64,000 nucleotides of DNA. Source: Euglena gracilis. Taxonomy: Eukaryota > Euglenida > Euglenophyceae > Euglenales. The notes below the pieces were generated by a model. It did no database searches. It saw only the letters and a list, made by a program, of their open reading frames with translations, and was not told the DNA's origin. Shown here piece by piece: positions 10,751-20,953 of the stretch. The position numbers and the translations under genes are program-made. The stretch spans positions 32,533,417 through 32,597,416 of the forward strand of contig CP154955.1 of assembly GCA_039621445.1 (NCBI GenBank). The letters run 5' to 3'. How positions within the stretch are numbered: position 1 is the first letter of the stretch; every line of letters begins with the position of its first letter.

Positions 10751-10880
10751 AGACACCACGGGCTCCGCACTTTGCCCTTGTGAGGCCATGCCTTGCTCGC
10801 CGCGGTGTTGTTTGGATTGTTCTGGTGCGTTGGGTTAGGAGGTCCCGCTTAGTGCCTTTTTTCGCCGGAGTTGGCCGACT
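10751..10880 (+). repeat. Left terminal inverted repeat of A
   Basis: It begins ACACCACGGGCTCCGC and runs through TTGCCCTTGTGAGGCC and GCGTTGGGTTAGGAGG to CGCCGGAGTTGGCCGAC. The reverse complement of the first part recurs at about 14755-14790 and of the second at 14990-15070. Direct copies recur at 15385-15500 and 15690-15735. Confidence 0.75.
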
Positions 10881-11114
10881 CTTAATTTTCCGACAGACAG
10901 GAAGACAGGAACTTCCAGTAGTCCCGGGCTAAACCGTGACCAGGGACGGAGGGACACTTGCGAAACACAAAGGCAAGCCAAAGTGTGACGCAAGGGTGGT
11001 CAATTCAAGAACCTTGGCAAGGCAATTAGAAAGAGTGAAGTTAATCAAATAATTAAGAAGGCGACGCTCGTAGAGAATGTTAAATCAGAATTTGTTGACA
11101 TATTCAAGACTTCA

Positions 11115-12205
11115 ATGAAAAATGTGATTACCAACACGATAAGCAACGCTGAACAGCAAGAACTGTTACGGCGCGGTGCAACCGTGGCGACTTTGGCAGA
11201 CAGTGGTCAGAAAAACCCGAGGGCCACAAAAGCCAAGACAGCTGTATTGCCACTACGGCAAGGGCCAAGGAGGCTCATATCCCAGTTACACCAATACCTT
11301 GTTCAAGCTTGGCCATGGCGGCCACAACAGCAAGCTGGGCCATGGAGGCCACAACAGCAATGGCCATGGTGGCCGATGGAACAAAGGCCAGGGTGGCCAA
11401 CAATACCAAGGCCAGGGTGGCCAGATGCCCAGTGGCCGGGGCAGGACAGGTCCACAACACCCCCCCAACCATTTCTTCATCACAAACCCCCTCAGGGGAA
11501 AAGGATTGGCCCCCAGAGGCCCCCAAATATTTTCAATGCGCAGGGCGCCAAAGGTCAAAGTGAAGTCAATGGGGACTGTCCAAATTTCAAGACTGGAGCC
11601 AACACCATCACCATGCTCAACATCAACAATTTCAAGGCCACTTGGGCCATCAATTATCAGAAGGGGAAAAACCTCAGAAGCTAATAGGCTGTCCCCCAGC
11701 AGGAGGTTTCAATGTACGGTGGCAGCCCCAGGAGGATGCCCACAAAGGGGCAGTGGAGGACAAGGGGGCAACCCCCCCTCAACATTCTTTGTCAATGCCC
11801 ATGGCAGGGGCAAACCAAAACAAGGGGGAGACCCAAAAAGGGGCCCCTATGGTATGTCAATCGACAACGCCAATGACAAAGTGGAGGATCAGAGAGCCTG
11901 TGAGCAGAGCATGCACACCCCCCCAGCCTCCTTTAGAGAATGCTCAATCCCCAGGGGCACCAGGGGTACAATGTCCAACATCCCCCACCCAGCACCCAGA
12001 AAATCATCTAATTGGGAAAATACATTCCATGGAGGAAAAATGGGGAGACACCCACCTGTACCAGAGACTTCAGAAAAGTCTAAAATGGTGGACAAAAATT
12101 GCTCCCCCGGCAACATGTCAATTGATAAAAAATGGAATTCAACCCCCCTGGGTGAATCCCCCAAAATTGTCCACCACCCAAAACCCAGAGCCAACCTGGA
12201 CCTGA
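11115..12205 (+). pseudogene. gag-like region of A
   Basis: The region opens with MKNVITNTISNAEQQELLRR and ends with LQKSLKWWTKIAPPATCQLI in another frame. The end segment resembles the conserved Trp-rich block just before the RT in DIRS pol proteins. In between, 11300-11450 is built from imperfect GGCCATGG / GGCCACAACAGC repeats that give a Gly/His/Gln-rich or Trp/Pro/Gln-rich stretch depending on frame. At least one frameshift separates the first frame (to 11684) from the last (11642-12205). No zinc knuckle is seen. Gag identity rests mainly on position. Confidence 0.5.
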
Positions 12206-12260
12206 ACCAAGCAGAAAAAATTATGCTGGATTACGAAAAAACTGGGTCAGTGAAACCAGT

Positions 12261-13554
12261 TTGGGATTCAGAAACCCAGCATTGATCCCATGGTTTTTAA
12301 TTTCAAAACCAGAAGGGGGAATAACCAAATGGAGAATGATCAGCGACTGCAGAGAAATAAATCAGCAGCTTCAAATAAAACCTTTCAAGCCGGATCATAT
12401 CCAAAACTTTTTTCCAGTTTTGGAAAAGGCCACTGGGCAGCAAAAATAGACCTAAATGATGCCTATTTTCATATTCCATTAGGTCCAGGCCTAAGGCCAT
12501 TTTTAAGGCATCAGGTGTGGGGGCAGACCTGGAGTTTCAAACAGGCTGCTTTGGGCTAAATGTAATGCCCCAAATTTTCATGTCAGTGATGAAAACGTTC
12601 GAAAGACTGTGGATAAAAAGGGGCATCCAGGTGTTTATTTACCTGGACGACATTTTGCTGGTGGCCCCCCACCCAAAACATTTTACAAAATCACCTGGAA
12701 ACAATTGTCACAGATTTGTTGGATTCTGGGTTCAAAATCAATGTGAAAAGTCCACCCTCCAGCCCACCCAAGTGGTAACCCATCTGGGTTTTCAACTGAA
12801 CTTCCTGGAAGGAAAGCTACAAGTGCCCCCCCCGGAAAGTCAAAACCATAAAAAAGGAGCTGGGAAAATTGTGAAAAAAGATTACATGTCAAAAAGGCAA
12901 TTGGCTGCCATTTTGGGCCAAATACGATGCAACATAATGGCCCTGCCCTTTTTAAGGGCTTTTACAGATACCCTGGAAAAAATTTTGGTGGCAAACTCCA
13001 CAGCCCCCTGGGACTCAAAACACCCCATTTCCCAGGAAATCAAGACCCAATTAAGGGAAATAAAAGTTTTACTGGACACCTGGAGGGGCAGACCTTTTCT
13101 CCAAAATGCAACCAGAGTGTTGCACTCAGACATTCGCACCCATGCCTGGGGGGGGCTGGACATCCACACAGGAGAAATTGTGCAGGAAATTTGGAGAAAA
13201 GACTCCATTTTGCACATCAATGTAAAGGAGCTCAGTGCAGCAATCGGCACTGTGAAAAGTTTGAGCAAACCTGGAGAAACGGTTTCCTTGTCAGTGGACA
13301 ACCAGGCAATTTACTTTTAGCTAACAAAAGGTTGGGGAAGAAAGGACCCCTTCAACAAAATGCTGAGACGATTTTTCAAGTGGTGCATGGAGCACCAAGT
13401 AAACCTCCAAGTCAACTGGGTACCTTCAAAAGAATGCCTAGCAGACCCCATCAGCAGATGGGAAATGGACAGGGGGGATTATTCTCTAGACCCCCAACTT
13501 TTTCAATGGCTCAGACAGCAGTTCAAAGGTTTCATTTGGAAGCCACAGCAGTAA
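12261..13554 (+). pseudogene. Reverse transcriptase/RNase H of A
   Basis: RT motifs are seen in order across three frames: PWFLISKPEGGITKWRMISD (about 12280), KIDLNDAYFHIPLGP (about 12446), and the catalytic YLDD at 12640-12651 within QVFIYLDDILLVAP. The frame from 12517 then runs through RNase H: HSDIRTHAWGGLDIHTGE, NVKELSAA and SVDNQ, an in-frame TAG at 13318, and NWVPSKECLADPISRWE. Aspartates of both active sites are present. The KxDLxDAYFHIP motif and the RNase H placement are typical of DIRS elements. Frameshifts near 12450 and 12520 inactivate it. Confidence 0.85.
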
Positions 13555-13740
13555 ATGCATTACAATGTCCACTGGAAAACATGGAGGATCTTTATGCAAA
13601 CCCCCCCTGGTCCACAATTCAAAAATTTCTACCCAGGTTGAAAATGTTTCCCCAGACCAAAGTTTAGATGGTCACCCCCTACTGGGATTCAGCCACGTGG
13701 TGGCCCAAATTAATAAAAATGAAAGCTCCAGGGACCCCCC
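13530..13740 (+). pseudogene. Dam-like methyltransferase domain of A
   Basis: Directly after RNase H, in a shifted frame, the sequence reads EATAVNALQ, then LYANPPWSTIQKFLPRLK with NPPW at 13599-13610. After an in-frame TAG (13665) it reads MVTPYWDSATWWPKLIKM. NPPW is the motif IV of N6-adenine methyltransferases, and the following beta-strand plus WW match the Dam-like domain known in DIRS elements. The N-terminal part is short and eroded. The role in the element life cycle is unknown. Confidence 0.65.
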
Positions 13741-13807
13741 GCCTGAAAATCACCCCCTATAGGGGCATGTTCACCAACTGCAGGGGGGAGCAAATGCCAC
13801 CCCCCAG

Positions 13808-14735
13808 GTGGCCCCTGGTTTGCATGATTTGCTCAGGCAAATTTTGGAGGGGAAACAAATTCAGGTTGAGACCATTAACGATTTCCTGGGGAGAAAACCC
13901 AGCTTAAAACGTTATCAGAGTGCTTTTGCACTTCTGTTGGTAATTTTGGAACACATGGGGGTGCCCCCCCCTGAAGCCACCACAGACCAAGTGGCTGACG
14001 CTTTAATTCAATTATTCCAATTTTCCAAGGCCCAAGCCCGTAATGCCTACAGTGCTATGCTTTTGATTCCTGGGTTTGGTGGACTGAGATTACACACTCT
14101 GTTAACTCCCTACAAGAGGCTTTGGAACCAAAACCTGGAGAAGTATGGGGCATTTTGGACCCCCTCCCAATCCTCCTGGGGCTGGCAAATGCGCCCGTGC
14201 ACACTGATATTAGTACATTACGTACACAACTGATTTTCTGCTCACGAATCCTCTGTTTATACCGATCCTCAGACTTATCGCAAGTCAAACGGACCACCAG
14301 TGTGTTAGGTAGGGCACCCTACATCAAGATTAAGCGTAAAGGACAGAACTTCCATAAGTGGGAAACGGTTGTGTCCATACCCCAGTGTCCCCAAATAAGC
14401 CCACTTCATTTACTGATGTGCTATGTGGCTGCTACACGTTTATTCGTCACACCTTGGGGCCCCCTCCTCATTTCATTAAAAACCCCCTTCAGGGCCATAA
14501 GTGCAGACACCATTGCTTCCATCACAAAACACTTTTTGGCCAAACAGTGGTACCACCCCAGGTGTGGGGGGCCCACTCCACCAGAGGAGCAGGGGTTGGT
14601 TTACTCAAAACATTGGGCCTTTCTGCACAAGAAGTTTGAGAAAGTGGCGAGTGGACGGGGGTGGATGCTTATACAGCCCACTGTCAAAGACTTGGTGCCC
14701 AAGGTGCCCTGGAACATGCCCTGGCCCCCCTAATT
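13808..14735 (+). pseudogene. Tyrosine recombinase of A (nucleophile lost)
   Basis: The N-terminal helical domain (13808-14130) reads LHDLLRQILEGKQ to QARNAYSAMLLIPGFGGLRL. The catalytic part follows in a second frame with LYRSSDLSQ, giving the first catalytic Arg at 14262. In a third frame it has AHSTRGAGVGLLKTLG, giving the His-x-x-Arg pair at 14574/14583. An in-frame TGA sits at 14637-14639. The position of the Tyr nucleophile, AHYRRLG in the inverted paralogue at 15.8 kb, is AHCQRLG here (Cys codon 14682-14684). This enzyme would replace integrase in DIRS integration. Stops, frameshifts and the Tyr-to-Cys change make it inactive. Confidence 0.8.
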
Positions 14736-14754
14736 TCAGTGCACAATCTGGACT

Positions 14755-15745
14755 TACAAGGGCAAAGTGCGGAGCCCGAGGTGTCTCGTACTCCCTCGAG
14801 GAAAAACGACAAGGGAGGAAGGGACACCGAGGGCGAAGCACAAAGACCTTGTGAGCCCGAACCCCCCCCACCCGTAAAAGAAATTTTGTTTTCAAAAGCC
14901 CTCGGTCAGGGAGTGGGGGCCAGGGGGGGGGAGAGGGGGGGGGGGACACCCCCCAGGGGCAAGAAGCCACGTCGCCCAGTCGGCGCAGCATCGCCAGCCA
15001 ACTCTGGCGACGCGGCACTAAGCGGGAACTCCTAACTCAACACCGCCGGCGAGCAAGGCTTGGCCTCACAAGGTCTTTGTGCTTCGCCCTCGGTGTCCCT
15101 TCCTCCCTTGTCTTTTTTCCTCGAGGGAGTACGAAACGCAGTTTCAATGCAGGACGCTGGTCCAGGGAGGTAGATTTCGCAAACAAAAGCCCTAAGCGGG
15201 GGGGAACAGCTCGTGCAGTTTGCCCTTGGCCTTGTTCGTCGGCTGCGTTGTGTGGATTGGTTTGTTTTGCGCCGTGCAAGGAGTCCCTGCATAGTGCCTG
15301 CCCTCCGAAAGGCGGACAGGGGTACGCAAACGTGTTCCCCCAAGGCAAAACGACAAGGCAGGACGGGGCCGAGGGCTGAAGTACAAAGACCTTGTGAGGC
15401 CATGCCGTGCTCGCCGGCGGCGTTTGTCGGATTGTTTTTGGTGCGTTGGGTTAGGAGGCCCCGCTTAATGCCGCCTCGCCGGAGTTGGCTGACCATGCTG
15501 CTTTGACTTGGCGGCGTGGTTTCTTGCCCCTTTGAGCCCCCCCCCCCCCTGCCCCCCCCCCCCTGGCCCCCATGTGCTGACCGCGGGCTTTTGAATACAA
15601 ATTTTCTCTTACGGGTGAGGGGGTCAGGGCCACAAGGTCGTTGTGCTTCGCCCTCGGTTCCACGTCCTCCAGTGTCGTTTTTCCTCGAGGGAGTACGCGA
15701 CACCTCGGGCTCCGCCCTTTGCCCTTGTGAGGCCTGATGGTGCAC
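14755..15745. repeat. Foldback cluster of DIRS terminal repeats
   Basis: The right end of A (14755-15070, +) faces an inverted copy (15745 down to about 15385). GAAGCACAAAGACCTTGTGAG occurs at about 14838 and 15373 and its reverse complement at about 15068 and 15630. The TCCCTCGAGG-containing block appears at 14792, 15118 and 15685 in alternating orientation. The whole kilobase can fold on itself. The long minus-strand open frame across it (15032-15745) is a by-product. Confidence 0.8.
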
Positions 15746-16105
15746 TGAAATTAGGGGGCCAGGGCATTTTCTATGACACCTTGGACACCAAGTCGTCGAT
15801 AATGGGCTGCAAATGCCTCCACCCCCCTCCGCTGGCCAGTTTGAAAAACTTCTTGGACAGAGGGCCCAATGTTTTGAGTAAACAAACTCTTTCCCCTCTG
15901 TTGGAGTGGGCCGCCCACACCTGGGGGGGAACCCCTTGCTTTTTTATACTGCTATTGTTGCTTGTTATTGTTAAATTATTTTGTTATAGGAGCAACGGTG
16001 TCTGCACTTATGGCCCTGAAGGGGGGTTTTATTCAAATCAGAAGGGGGCCACCAGGTCAGACGAATGAACGTGTGGCAGCCACATAAGACATCAGACCTC
16101 TCGGG
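15745..16105 (-). pseudogene. Inverted DIRS tyrosine-recombinase 3' fragment
   Basis: Read on the minus strand from about 16105, this aligns base by base with A at 14415-14735: CAGGGCCATAAGTGCAGACACC, the AHSNRG box, LLKTLG, then VEAFAAHYRRLGVQ. It keeps the Tyr nucleophile (codon 15801-15799) that A has lost. It has its own 1-bp deletion relative to A (near 15860) and an AT-rich insertion near 15945-15985. It may be the 3' end of element B or of a separate copy. Confidence 0.8.
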
Positions 16106-16569
16106 CTTCGCACTTCGGTTGGGTGAGATCCTGCTTGTTTGTGCCGGCTGTTTGTTCATGGTGTGTTTTTTTTTGGGGTGCTTCTTACTGCTTTTTGTTG
16201 CCGGAGTTGGCGGGTCTTGATCGTCCTTTGGACCACAAGCAATCATGTCGACACCAATCACACCAGAGACGTTGTGTTCTACAGATGAGAGCATCTACAA
16301 CGAGGCCTGGGGACGTTGGTGAAGTACGCGATTTGCTGAAGTCCACATCGTTGGAGAGGCTTCAAGGCGTGCTGCAAGCGGGAAAAGCGTGGAATTTTCC
16401 AACTTGCAACTTTTCTTGACTTGAGCAGCTGCAGGCAAAATTCCCAATCAGAGTGCACTTCCGGATAATTACAAAGACATCCAGTTGAGCCCAGGTAAAC
16501 AGTGCACGTTTGTTGCCAGCTACACAGAAATAGAAGAAATGAAACGAAATTGGGATTCCCTTTTTTGAA
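16105..16569 (-). other. Diverged DIRS terminal-repeat sequence and unassigned spacer
   Basis: 16095-16220 resembles the left terminal repeat of A (GGGCTTCGCACTT ... TTGCCGGAGTTGGCGGG) and probably marks an element end. 16220-16569 has no recognisable domain, although it should hold RNase H if B were complete, so B is truncated or highly diverged here. Confidence 0.4.
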
Positions 16570-17066
16570 TTATCGAGTGCCACTGTGAGTAATTATAATT
16601 GCCAGGACCAGTGGCTCACAATGGGCCTCTGCAAGAAGAAGCTTTAGTGACAAAATATGTTCTTTTACGTATTGGAGTACGGTTACCTGATAATCCCAGC
16701 TGTGGGTTTGATGAAGGTCCACAAACTCTTTGAGGGTGTTGGTGAATGCCCTTAAAAAAGGTAGGGGGGTGAGGTTTGAACGAATTTCACACAGAATTGC
16801 AGCCGTTTTTCGACAAGTGAGGTGACTGGCAACCAAAACCTTTCCTATTTTTTTTCTTAGGGTTTTGTTTTTTGAGGTGGGACTTGAAGTTTTCCTTCTG
16901 CCAAATTTATCACAGCTGGGTAGTAAGACACTTTTAGGAATGTTAATTATGAAACCTGCTTCCAGCAAGCCTTGGACCATTACAGTTAGATGTTTTTGCA
17001 CCATCTGGGAGGATTTCGCCAAAATCAGTCGTCGATATATTCAAAGGCTAGGATGACCTTGATGGG
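16570..17066 (-). pseudogene. RT C-terminal half of DIRS-like element B
   Basis: On the minus strand the frame contains FEYIDD, with catalytic YIDD at 17039-17028. After a 1-base slip it continues LAKSSQMVQKHL, LEAGFIINIPKSVLLPS, then KTAAILCEIRSNLTPLPFLR, matching A's AAILGQIRCNIMALPFLR. The N-terminal half is found 16 kb away (33224-33543). The two halves join in frame when LTR element C and one copy of its 5-bp target duplication are removed. Confidence 0.85.
17062..17066. repeat. Target site duplication of C, left copy
   Basis: ATGGG at 17062-17066 directly precedes the 5' LTR and is repeated at 33224-33228 directly after the 3' LTR. Confidence 0.9.
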
Positions 17067-17271
17067 TGCGGACTATTTGCTGACCCGATCACCTTACCAA
17101 CTGCCGAACCGAATTCTGTATTCCTAATTTGAACTTTTCCCCTTGCAGACTGCTGGCTCTGGTTATGTCTTCAAATTGATTTGTGTTTACGTCTTTGTAA
17201 CAATTGGGATATCATGAAAATTGTGAATCCGAGGATTTCAAGAAAAACAAAAGAATATTCTGAGACGTCCA
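17067..17271 (+). repeat. 5' LTR of C
   Basis: 205 bp, starting TGCGGACTATTTGCTGACCC and ending GAGACGTCCA. It is matched by 33020-33223. Confidence 0.93.
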
Positions 17272-17275
17272 AAGT

Positions 17276-17287
17276 TGGTCGCAGAGG
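17276..17287 (+). promoter_or_regulatory. Primer binding site of C
   Basis: TGGTCGCAGAGG lies four bases after the 5' LTR. It differs at one base from TGGTAGCAGAGG, the complement of the 3' end of eukaryotic initiator tRNA-Met, and from the perfect site in element F. Confidence 0.6.
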
Positions 17288-17726
17288 TTTTTTGTTTCAA
17301 TCGTCCAAGACGTCTTCGAGGAGACTGGTCATTGTTTTGCTTGTTGTTGAAGTTCCAGAAGGTGTACTTCCTGAAGGCAAGGTTAACCGAGTTGCTTGTG
17401 CAGAACAACACCTTCAACAGAAAGTTGACATTGAGGCTGTGGTGAACAAGTTCAGAGTGGAGAATTTGTCAACAGTTGTTGTATTGGTTACTTGGTTGTT
17501 GGAGCTGCTGGTGCTGCAGTTCTTCTTGCTGTCCAGAACAAGATCCTGGTGCAGACAAGATCTTCATCATCTTGCTGACCTGGTGGTTGGTTTTCTGTTC
17601 TGGTTTCTTCAGTTTTGTTTGTCTTTTTGGGTTGGCCAGTGTTTCTCCCAGTTTTCAGAGCCAGTGGTTGAGTTTTTTTGAAAGTGATCTGCAGAAATGT
17701 CTTCCATTGAAGATTTGTAAAGAAGG
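17288..17726 (+). other. Untranslated leader of C
   Basis: T/G-rich sequence between the primer binding site and gag. An open frame (17181-17681, rich in Val/Leu) starts inside the LTR and has no recognisable domain, so I do not call it a gene. Confidence 0.5.
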
Positions 17727-18498
17727 TTGCAAGAATTGGAAATCAAATCAGCCAGCAGCAGTCAGTCTGTGTTTACCCCTGTGAACCCCATTACCCAGGT
17801 TGAAACATTTCTGAAGCAAATTGTGGAACCAAATTCCAGCAACCCAAGCCAAAGTTCAACCCAAAGTTCAAGATTACCCCCTGTGAAATTGCCAGAGTTT
17901 GATGGTGCAAATTGGCCAGAGTTTTTGAAAGATTTTGGCAGATGGTTGAGGTTAACTGGTGCTGTTGCATTTGGAAATGTCCAGAAAAAGGATTGGCTGT
18001 TTGAATGTTTTACCCCCAAGGTGAAAAAAACTGATTGAAAAAGTGATGGAAGAGAATGATGATTTTGAAAAGCTGCTGTTGGAAATTGCAAAATTGTTCC
18101 CAACACTGGAAAATGACATGACTTTGAGATCTGCCATTGAGAAATTGCCAGCACTTTCACAGAGCCCTGAACCCCAAAACGTCAAAAAAATTTTCATTGA
18201 GTTGGACAATTTGATGGCCAGGTTGAGCCCCCAGGCCATGAGTGAACAGGAAAAGTTTCTGGTTTTGCTGAGGAAATTACACCCCAGAATGTATGCAGAC
18301 ATAAGGGCAGACAGATTTTACAAACATCGTTCTGAGACATTCACAGATTTGAGAAAAACAATTTTGGAAAAAAGTTCTGAAGATTGGTTGGAGAGGAATT
18401 TGCTGAAAAAAGAAAATCTCAGACCCCTAATTGAAAGAGCCCCTGACCAATCAGAAAAAGTTGGTGAAAGTGTACTCATGGGAAAAATTGTTGTGTGA
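17727..18498 (+). pseudogene. gag of C
   Basis: Two frames, 17727-18038 and 18043-18498, are separated by a one-base slip in an A-run near 18030. They read LPEFDGANWPEFLKDFGRWL and then FPTLENDMTLRSAIEKL, DRFYKHRSETFTDLRKTILE and SSEDWLERNLL. The same blocks occur in D's gag (LPSFDGSDLEAFLKEFERWL; FPKLENDLTLRESLDHL; EDWLERHL), so this is capsid-like gag shared by two related families. The zinc knuckle is missing: the reading goes almost directly into the Dam-like domain. Confidence 0.75.
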
Positions 18499-19014
18499 CC
18501 TTGGTCCTTCCAAGTTTCTGTGGGCAAACCCCCCCTTCAGCCAACTAAGCAAAGTGGTGACTAAGTTGTGCCTTGAAGAAACAAAAATGGTCCTGGTACA
18601 CCCAGACTGGGTGGACCAGTACTGGACCCCCCTGCTGGAAAGGGTAACAGTAGCCAGGGTAAAATTTTCAAGTGCGGTTCCCTTGTTTGTGGGTGACAGG
18701 TGCAAAAAGGTGCTTCCCTCCCCCCTGTGGAACACTTTTTTGAGTGTGGTGGACACAGTGCAATTCAAAGTGGATTTTGAGCTTTTGGACCCCAGAATTG
18801 TCAGTTGGCTCAGGAAAGTTTCAAGAAATTGGAGTTTGGATGAACTGAGAGGTGAGATCAGAAAGTACGGAACAGTGGATGATGAAATTGAAGTTGATTT
18901 CCCAGATCTTCCTGATGTTCCCCCCCAGCAGCATGCACAACAATCTGCCAATCCACCTGCAGCCCAGAAAGTTTTTGAAAGTCCAAGTTTTCCTTTAGAG
19001 ACTGTTCCCCCCAA
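18499..19014 (+). pseudogene. Dam-like methyltransferase domain of C
   Basis: In the frame of 18431-19019 the sequence reads SKFLWANPPFSQLSKVVTKL with NPPF at 18527-18538, followed by KMVLVHPDWVDQYWTPLLERV and VLPSPLWNTFLSVVDT. D has the matching SILWTNPPFSVLDRVLTKVA, RMVLVCPDWGDCYWRRILEKL and ALPAPQWNTIVSVLDS. The N-terminal part with the D-x-F-A block is missing, together with protease and zinc knuckle, so an internal deletion fused gag to the middle of this domain. The downstream part is interrupted by element D at GGAAT. Confidence 0.75.
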
Positions 19015-19019
19015 GGAAT

Positions 19020-19437
19020 TGAAAAAGTGGCTTTGGCTACCTTCCCCCCCTCCCTGACCTCCCTAGGGCAGTGGATGAAAGAGACCCCCTTTGCTCATAA
19101 AAGAAAGGTGCAAGAACCTGACTTCACAATTGGCCCGTGTGTGCTTCATGGGGGAGGGCCTTCCACAAAGGAGCCTTCCCCAACGCCCCCCCCCACCAAC
19201 CGTCCCAACTTCCCCAGCACATTCTTACTATGACGTCTGGTACTTTTTTGTGTACATATCTTACCTTTCTGCACAGGCTGGCCTTGGTGCTTTGAACACA
19301 ATGTTTCCCATGCTTGTGGCGTGGAAGTAAAAGCGCCACGAAGGACAAAAGTCCGAGGAAAAAGGAGAGTACAAAAAAAGATCCTACGCAAAAGCAGAGT
19401 CCAAGAATAAGGACTAAGAAGGACTGAAAGCTTTACA
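19020..19437 (+). repeat. 5' LTR of D
   Basis: Starts TGAAAAAGTGGCTTTGGC and ends CTGAAAGCTTTACA. It is matched by 28601-29014 with few differences (an indel in the C-run near 19050, single bases near 19075 and 19319, and a TAA/GAA change near 19410). Confidence 0.93.
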
Positions 19438-19743
19438 ATTAGTAGCATAAAGGCATCCTCAACCTCGACTTCCTGTCCTACCCGTGGTCGCCGTCGTCGG
19501 AAGTCGTCGGAGGAGCGACACCGCCGAGAGCAACAAGAGGAGAAGTGAGCTGAGCCGAGGAGCCGCTCTGACCTTCCCTCTGACCACCTGACTGGACCCG
19601 GTCTGACCCACTCCTTTGTGGTTGGCCCCCAGTCAAAGCTTTTTACTAAGGCCAGCCGGACAAAGCCCACCCCGGGGACAGACAAAGAAAGAGAACCCTC
19701 TCAAGTGTGAAAAGCCATAGCGTGAGCCTGTGAGCCCACCGCC
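19438..19743 (+). other. Leader of D
   Basis: About 300 bp between the LTR and the gag start. TAGTAGCATAAAGG just inside the LTR is at best a degenerate version of the initiator tRNA-Met primer site (TGGTAGCAGAGG). No gene is seen. Confidence 0.5.
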
Positions 19744-20665
19744 ATGACTGAGTCACCACCGCCTGAACAAGAGCCTGAGCATCAGTCCACTCTACAGGAC
19801 ATCGAGGAGAAGCTGAAGGACCTCGAGCTCAGAGTCTTCGGCCACGAGTCCAAGGACTCGTCAACCCCTCTCGTTTCCCCGTTCACACCCCACTCTTTTT
19901 GGGAGAAGAGGATTGAGAAGTTCAAGGGTAGCTTGGAGTTGAAAGAAAGTTCTGTGACAGCCAAACTCCCTCCTATCCCGTTGCCTTCGTTTGATGGTTC
20001 GGACCTTGAAGCCTTTTTGAAAGAGTTTGAACGGTGGTTGCGTCTTTCCGGTGTGAAAAGTGCCCCAGAAGCTTTCCAGTTGGATTGGCTCATCCAATGT
20101 GTTGTTCCCAAGTACAGAAAGGTTGTTGAAAAGGTTGTTGAGGAGCAGCCCCAGCTTGACAAAGTGCTTTTGGCATTGTCCCAACTGTTTCCGAAGCTCG
20201 AGAACGACCTTACGCTTCGGGAGTCCCTTGACCATCTCCAGTCCCTTTCAGCCACCCCAGACCCAGCCACAGTGAAAAGGTTGTTGGTTGAGTTTGAGGA
20301 GGTGACAGCCAGAATGTCAAAGGGAGCTTTGGGAGACCAGGAATAGTACCTCTACCTCTCCAAGAAAATTCACCCCAAGATGTTTTCTGAGTCGAGACAA
20401 GACAGGTACTACAAAAGGAGAACAGAAACTTATGAGGACTTGAAAGTTTGCTTGCTGGAAAAGGCCCAAGAAGATTGGTTGGAACGTCATCTTCAAAAGA
20501 AAATTTCGCTGCATACTCTCCAGGAAACACCCCAGCCACAAAAATCCCAAGGAGACTTGCCCATGGTTGATTCCCAGGTTTCTTCATCTTCCAAGCCTTC
20601 AGGGTTTTCCCAGGTTCAAGGCAAAGGAAAGGGCAGAAGAGTTTTCTCCAAGGGCAAAGGAAGTG
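19744..20665 (+). CDS. gag of D, N-terminal part
   Basis: Starts at the ATG at 19744 (MTESPPPEQEPEHQ), followed by an acidic helical stretch and the capsid-like region LPSFDGSDLEAFLKEFERWL, QLDWLIQCVVPKYRKV and FPKLENDLTLRESLDHL. A single TAG at 20344-20346 interrupts the frame. The same frame continues with KKIHPKMFSESRQDRYYKRR and QEDWLERHLQKK to a Ser/Lys/Gly-rich linker (QGKGKGRRVFSKGKGS), where element E is inserted at 20666. Reading resumes in phase at 22345 after E. Gag forms the particle that packages element RNA. Confidence 0.85.
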
Positions 20666-20953
20666 TGTGAGCGCGGGCCAGATTTGAGATTTATTTTGGT
20701 AAGAGATGCCAGCAAAAATTAAGCATTGCCTCACAGAGATTTTGGGGAATTACATTTTTCACAGGCAAGCTGGCAAACAGTGTACAAGTTTGCGTGGGAC
20801 TCTGAACTGGATTCAAAGTATCAAGTCTTGTCTTCTGGGGTGCTGTGTGGGGAAGTTTGGGAAGAAGACCCTTGAAGGCTGAAAAGTTGGTTTTGGCCAG
20901 AAGTCTGATGTGGTGAAATTATCTGGACACACTGGACCATCCCCCAACTTGCA
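20666..20953 (+). repeat. 5' LTR of E
   Basis: 288 bp; its three differences from the 3' copy are A/G near 20711, G/A near 20852 and G/T near 20914. Confidence 0.93.

Larger units (their letters stand above)
10745..15070 (+). mobile_element. DIRS-like retrotransposon A (decayed)
   Basis: The order of domains is that of DIRS elements: gag-like region, reverse transcriptase, RNase H, Dam-like methyltransferase domain, tyrosine recombinase. There are no LTRs and no integrase. The left terminal repeat (about 10751-10880) is found inverted near the right end (about 14755-14790 and 14990-15070). Frameshifts and stops break every domain, so the copy is dead. DIRS elements are known to integrate through a circular intermediate by tyrosine recombinase without target duplication. 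Confidence 0.8.

Noticed and set aside
11176-12285. 369-codon frame as a single intact gag gene
   Set aside because: The conserved pre-RT block (LQKSLKWWTKIAPP) lies in another frame, so the long frame is at least partly a shadow created by Gly/His repeats.
15032-15745. 237-codon minus-strand frame
   Set aside because: It spans the DIRS foldback cluster and is a by-product of the inverted terminal repeats. Only its first part continues a recombinase tail.
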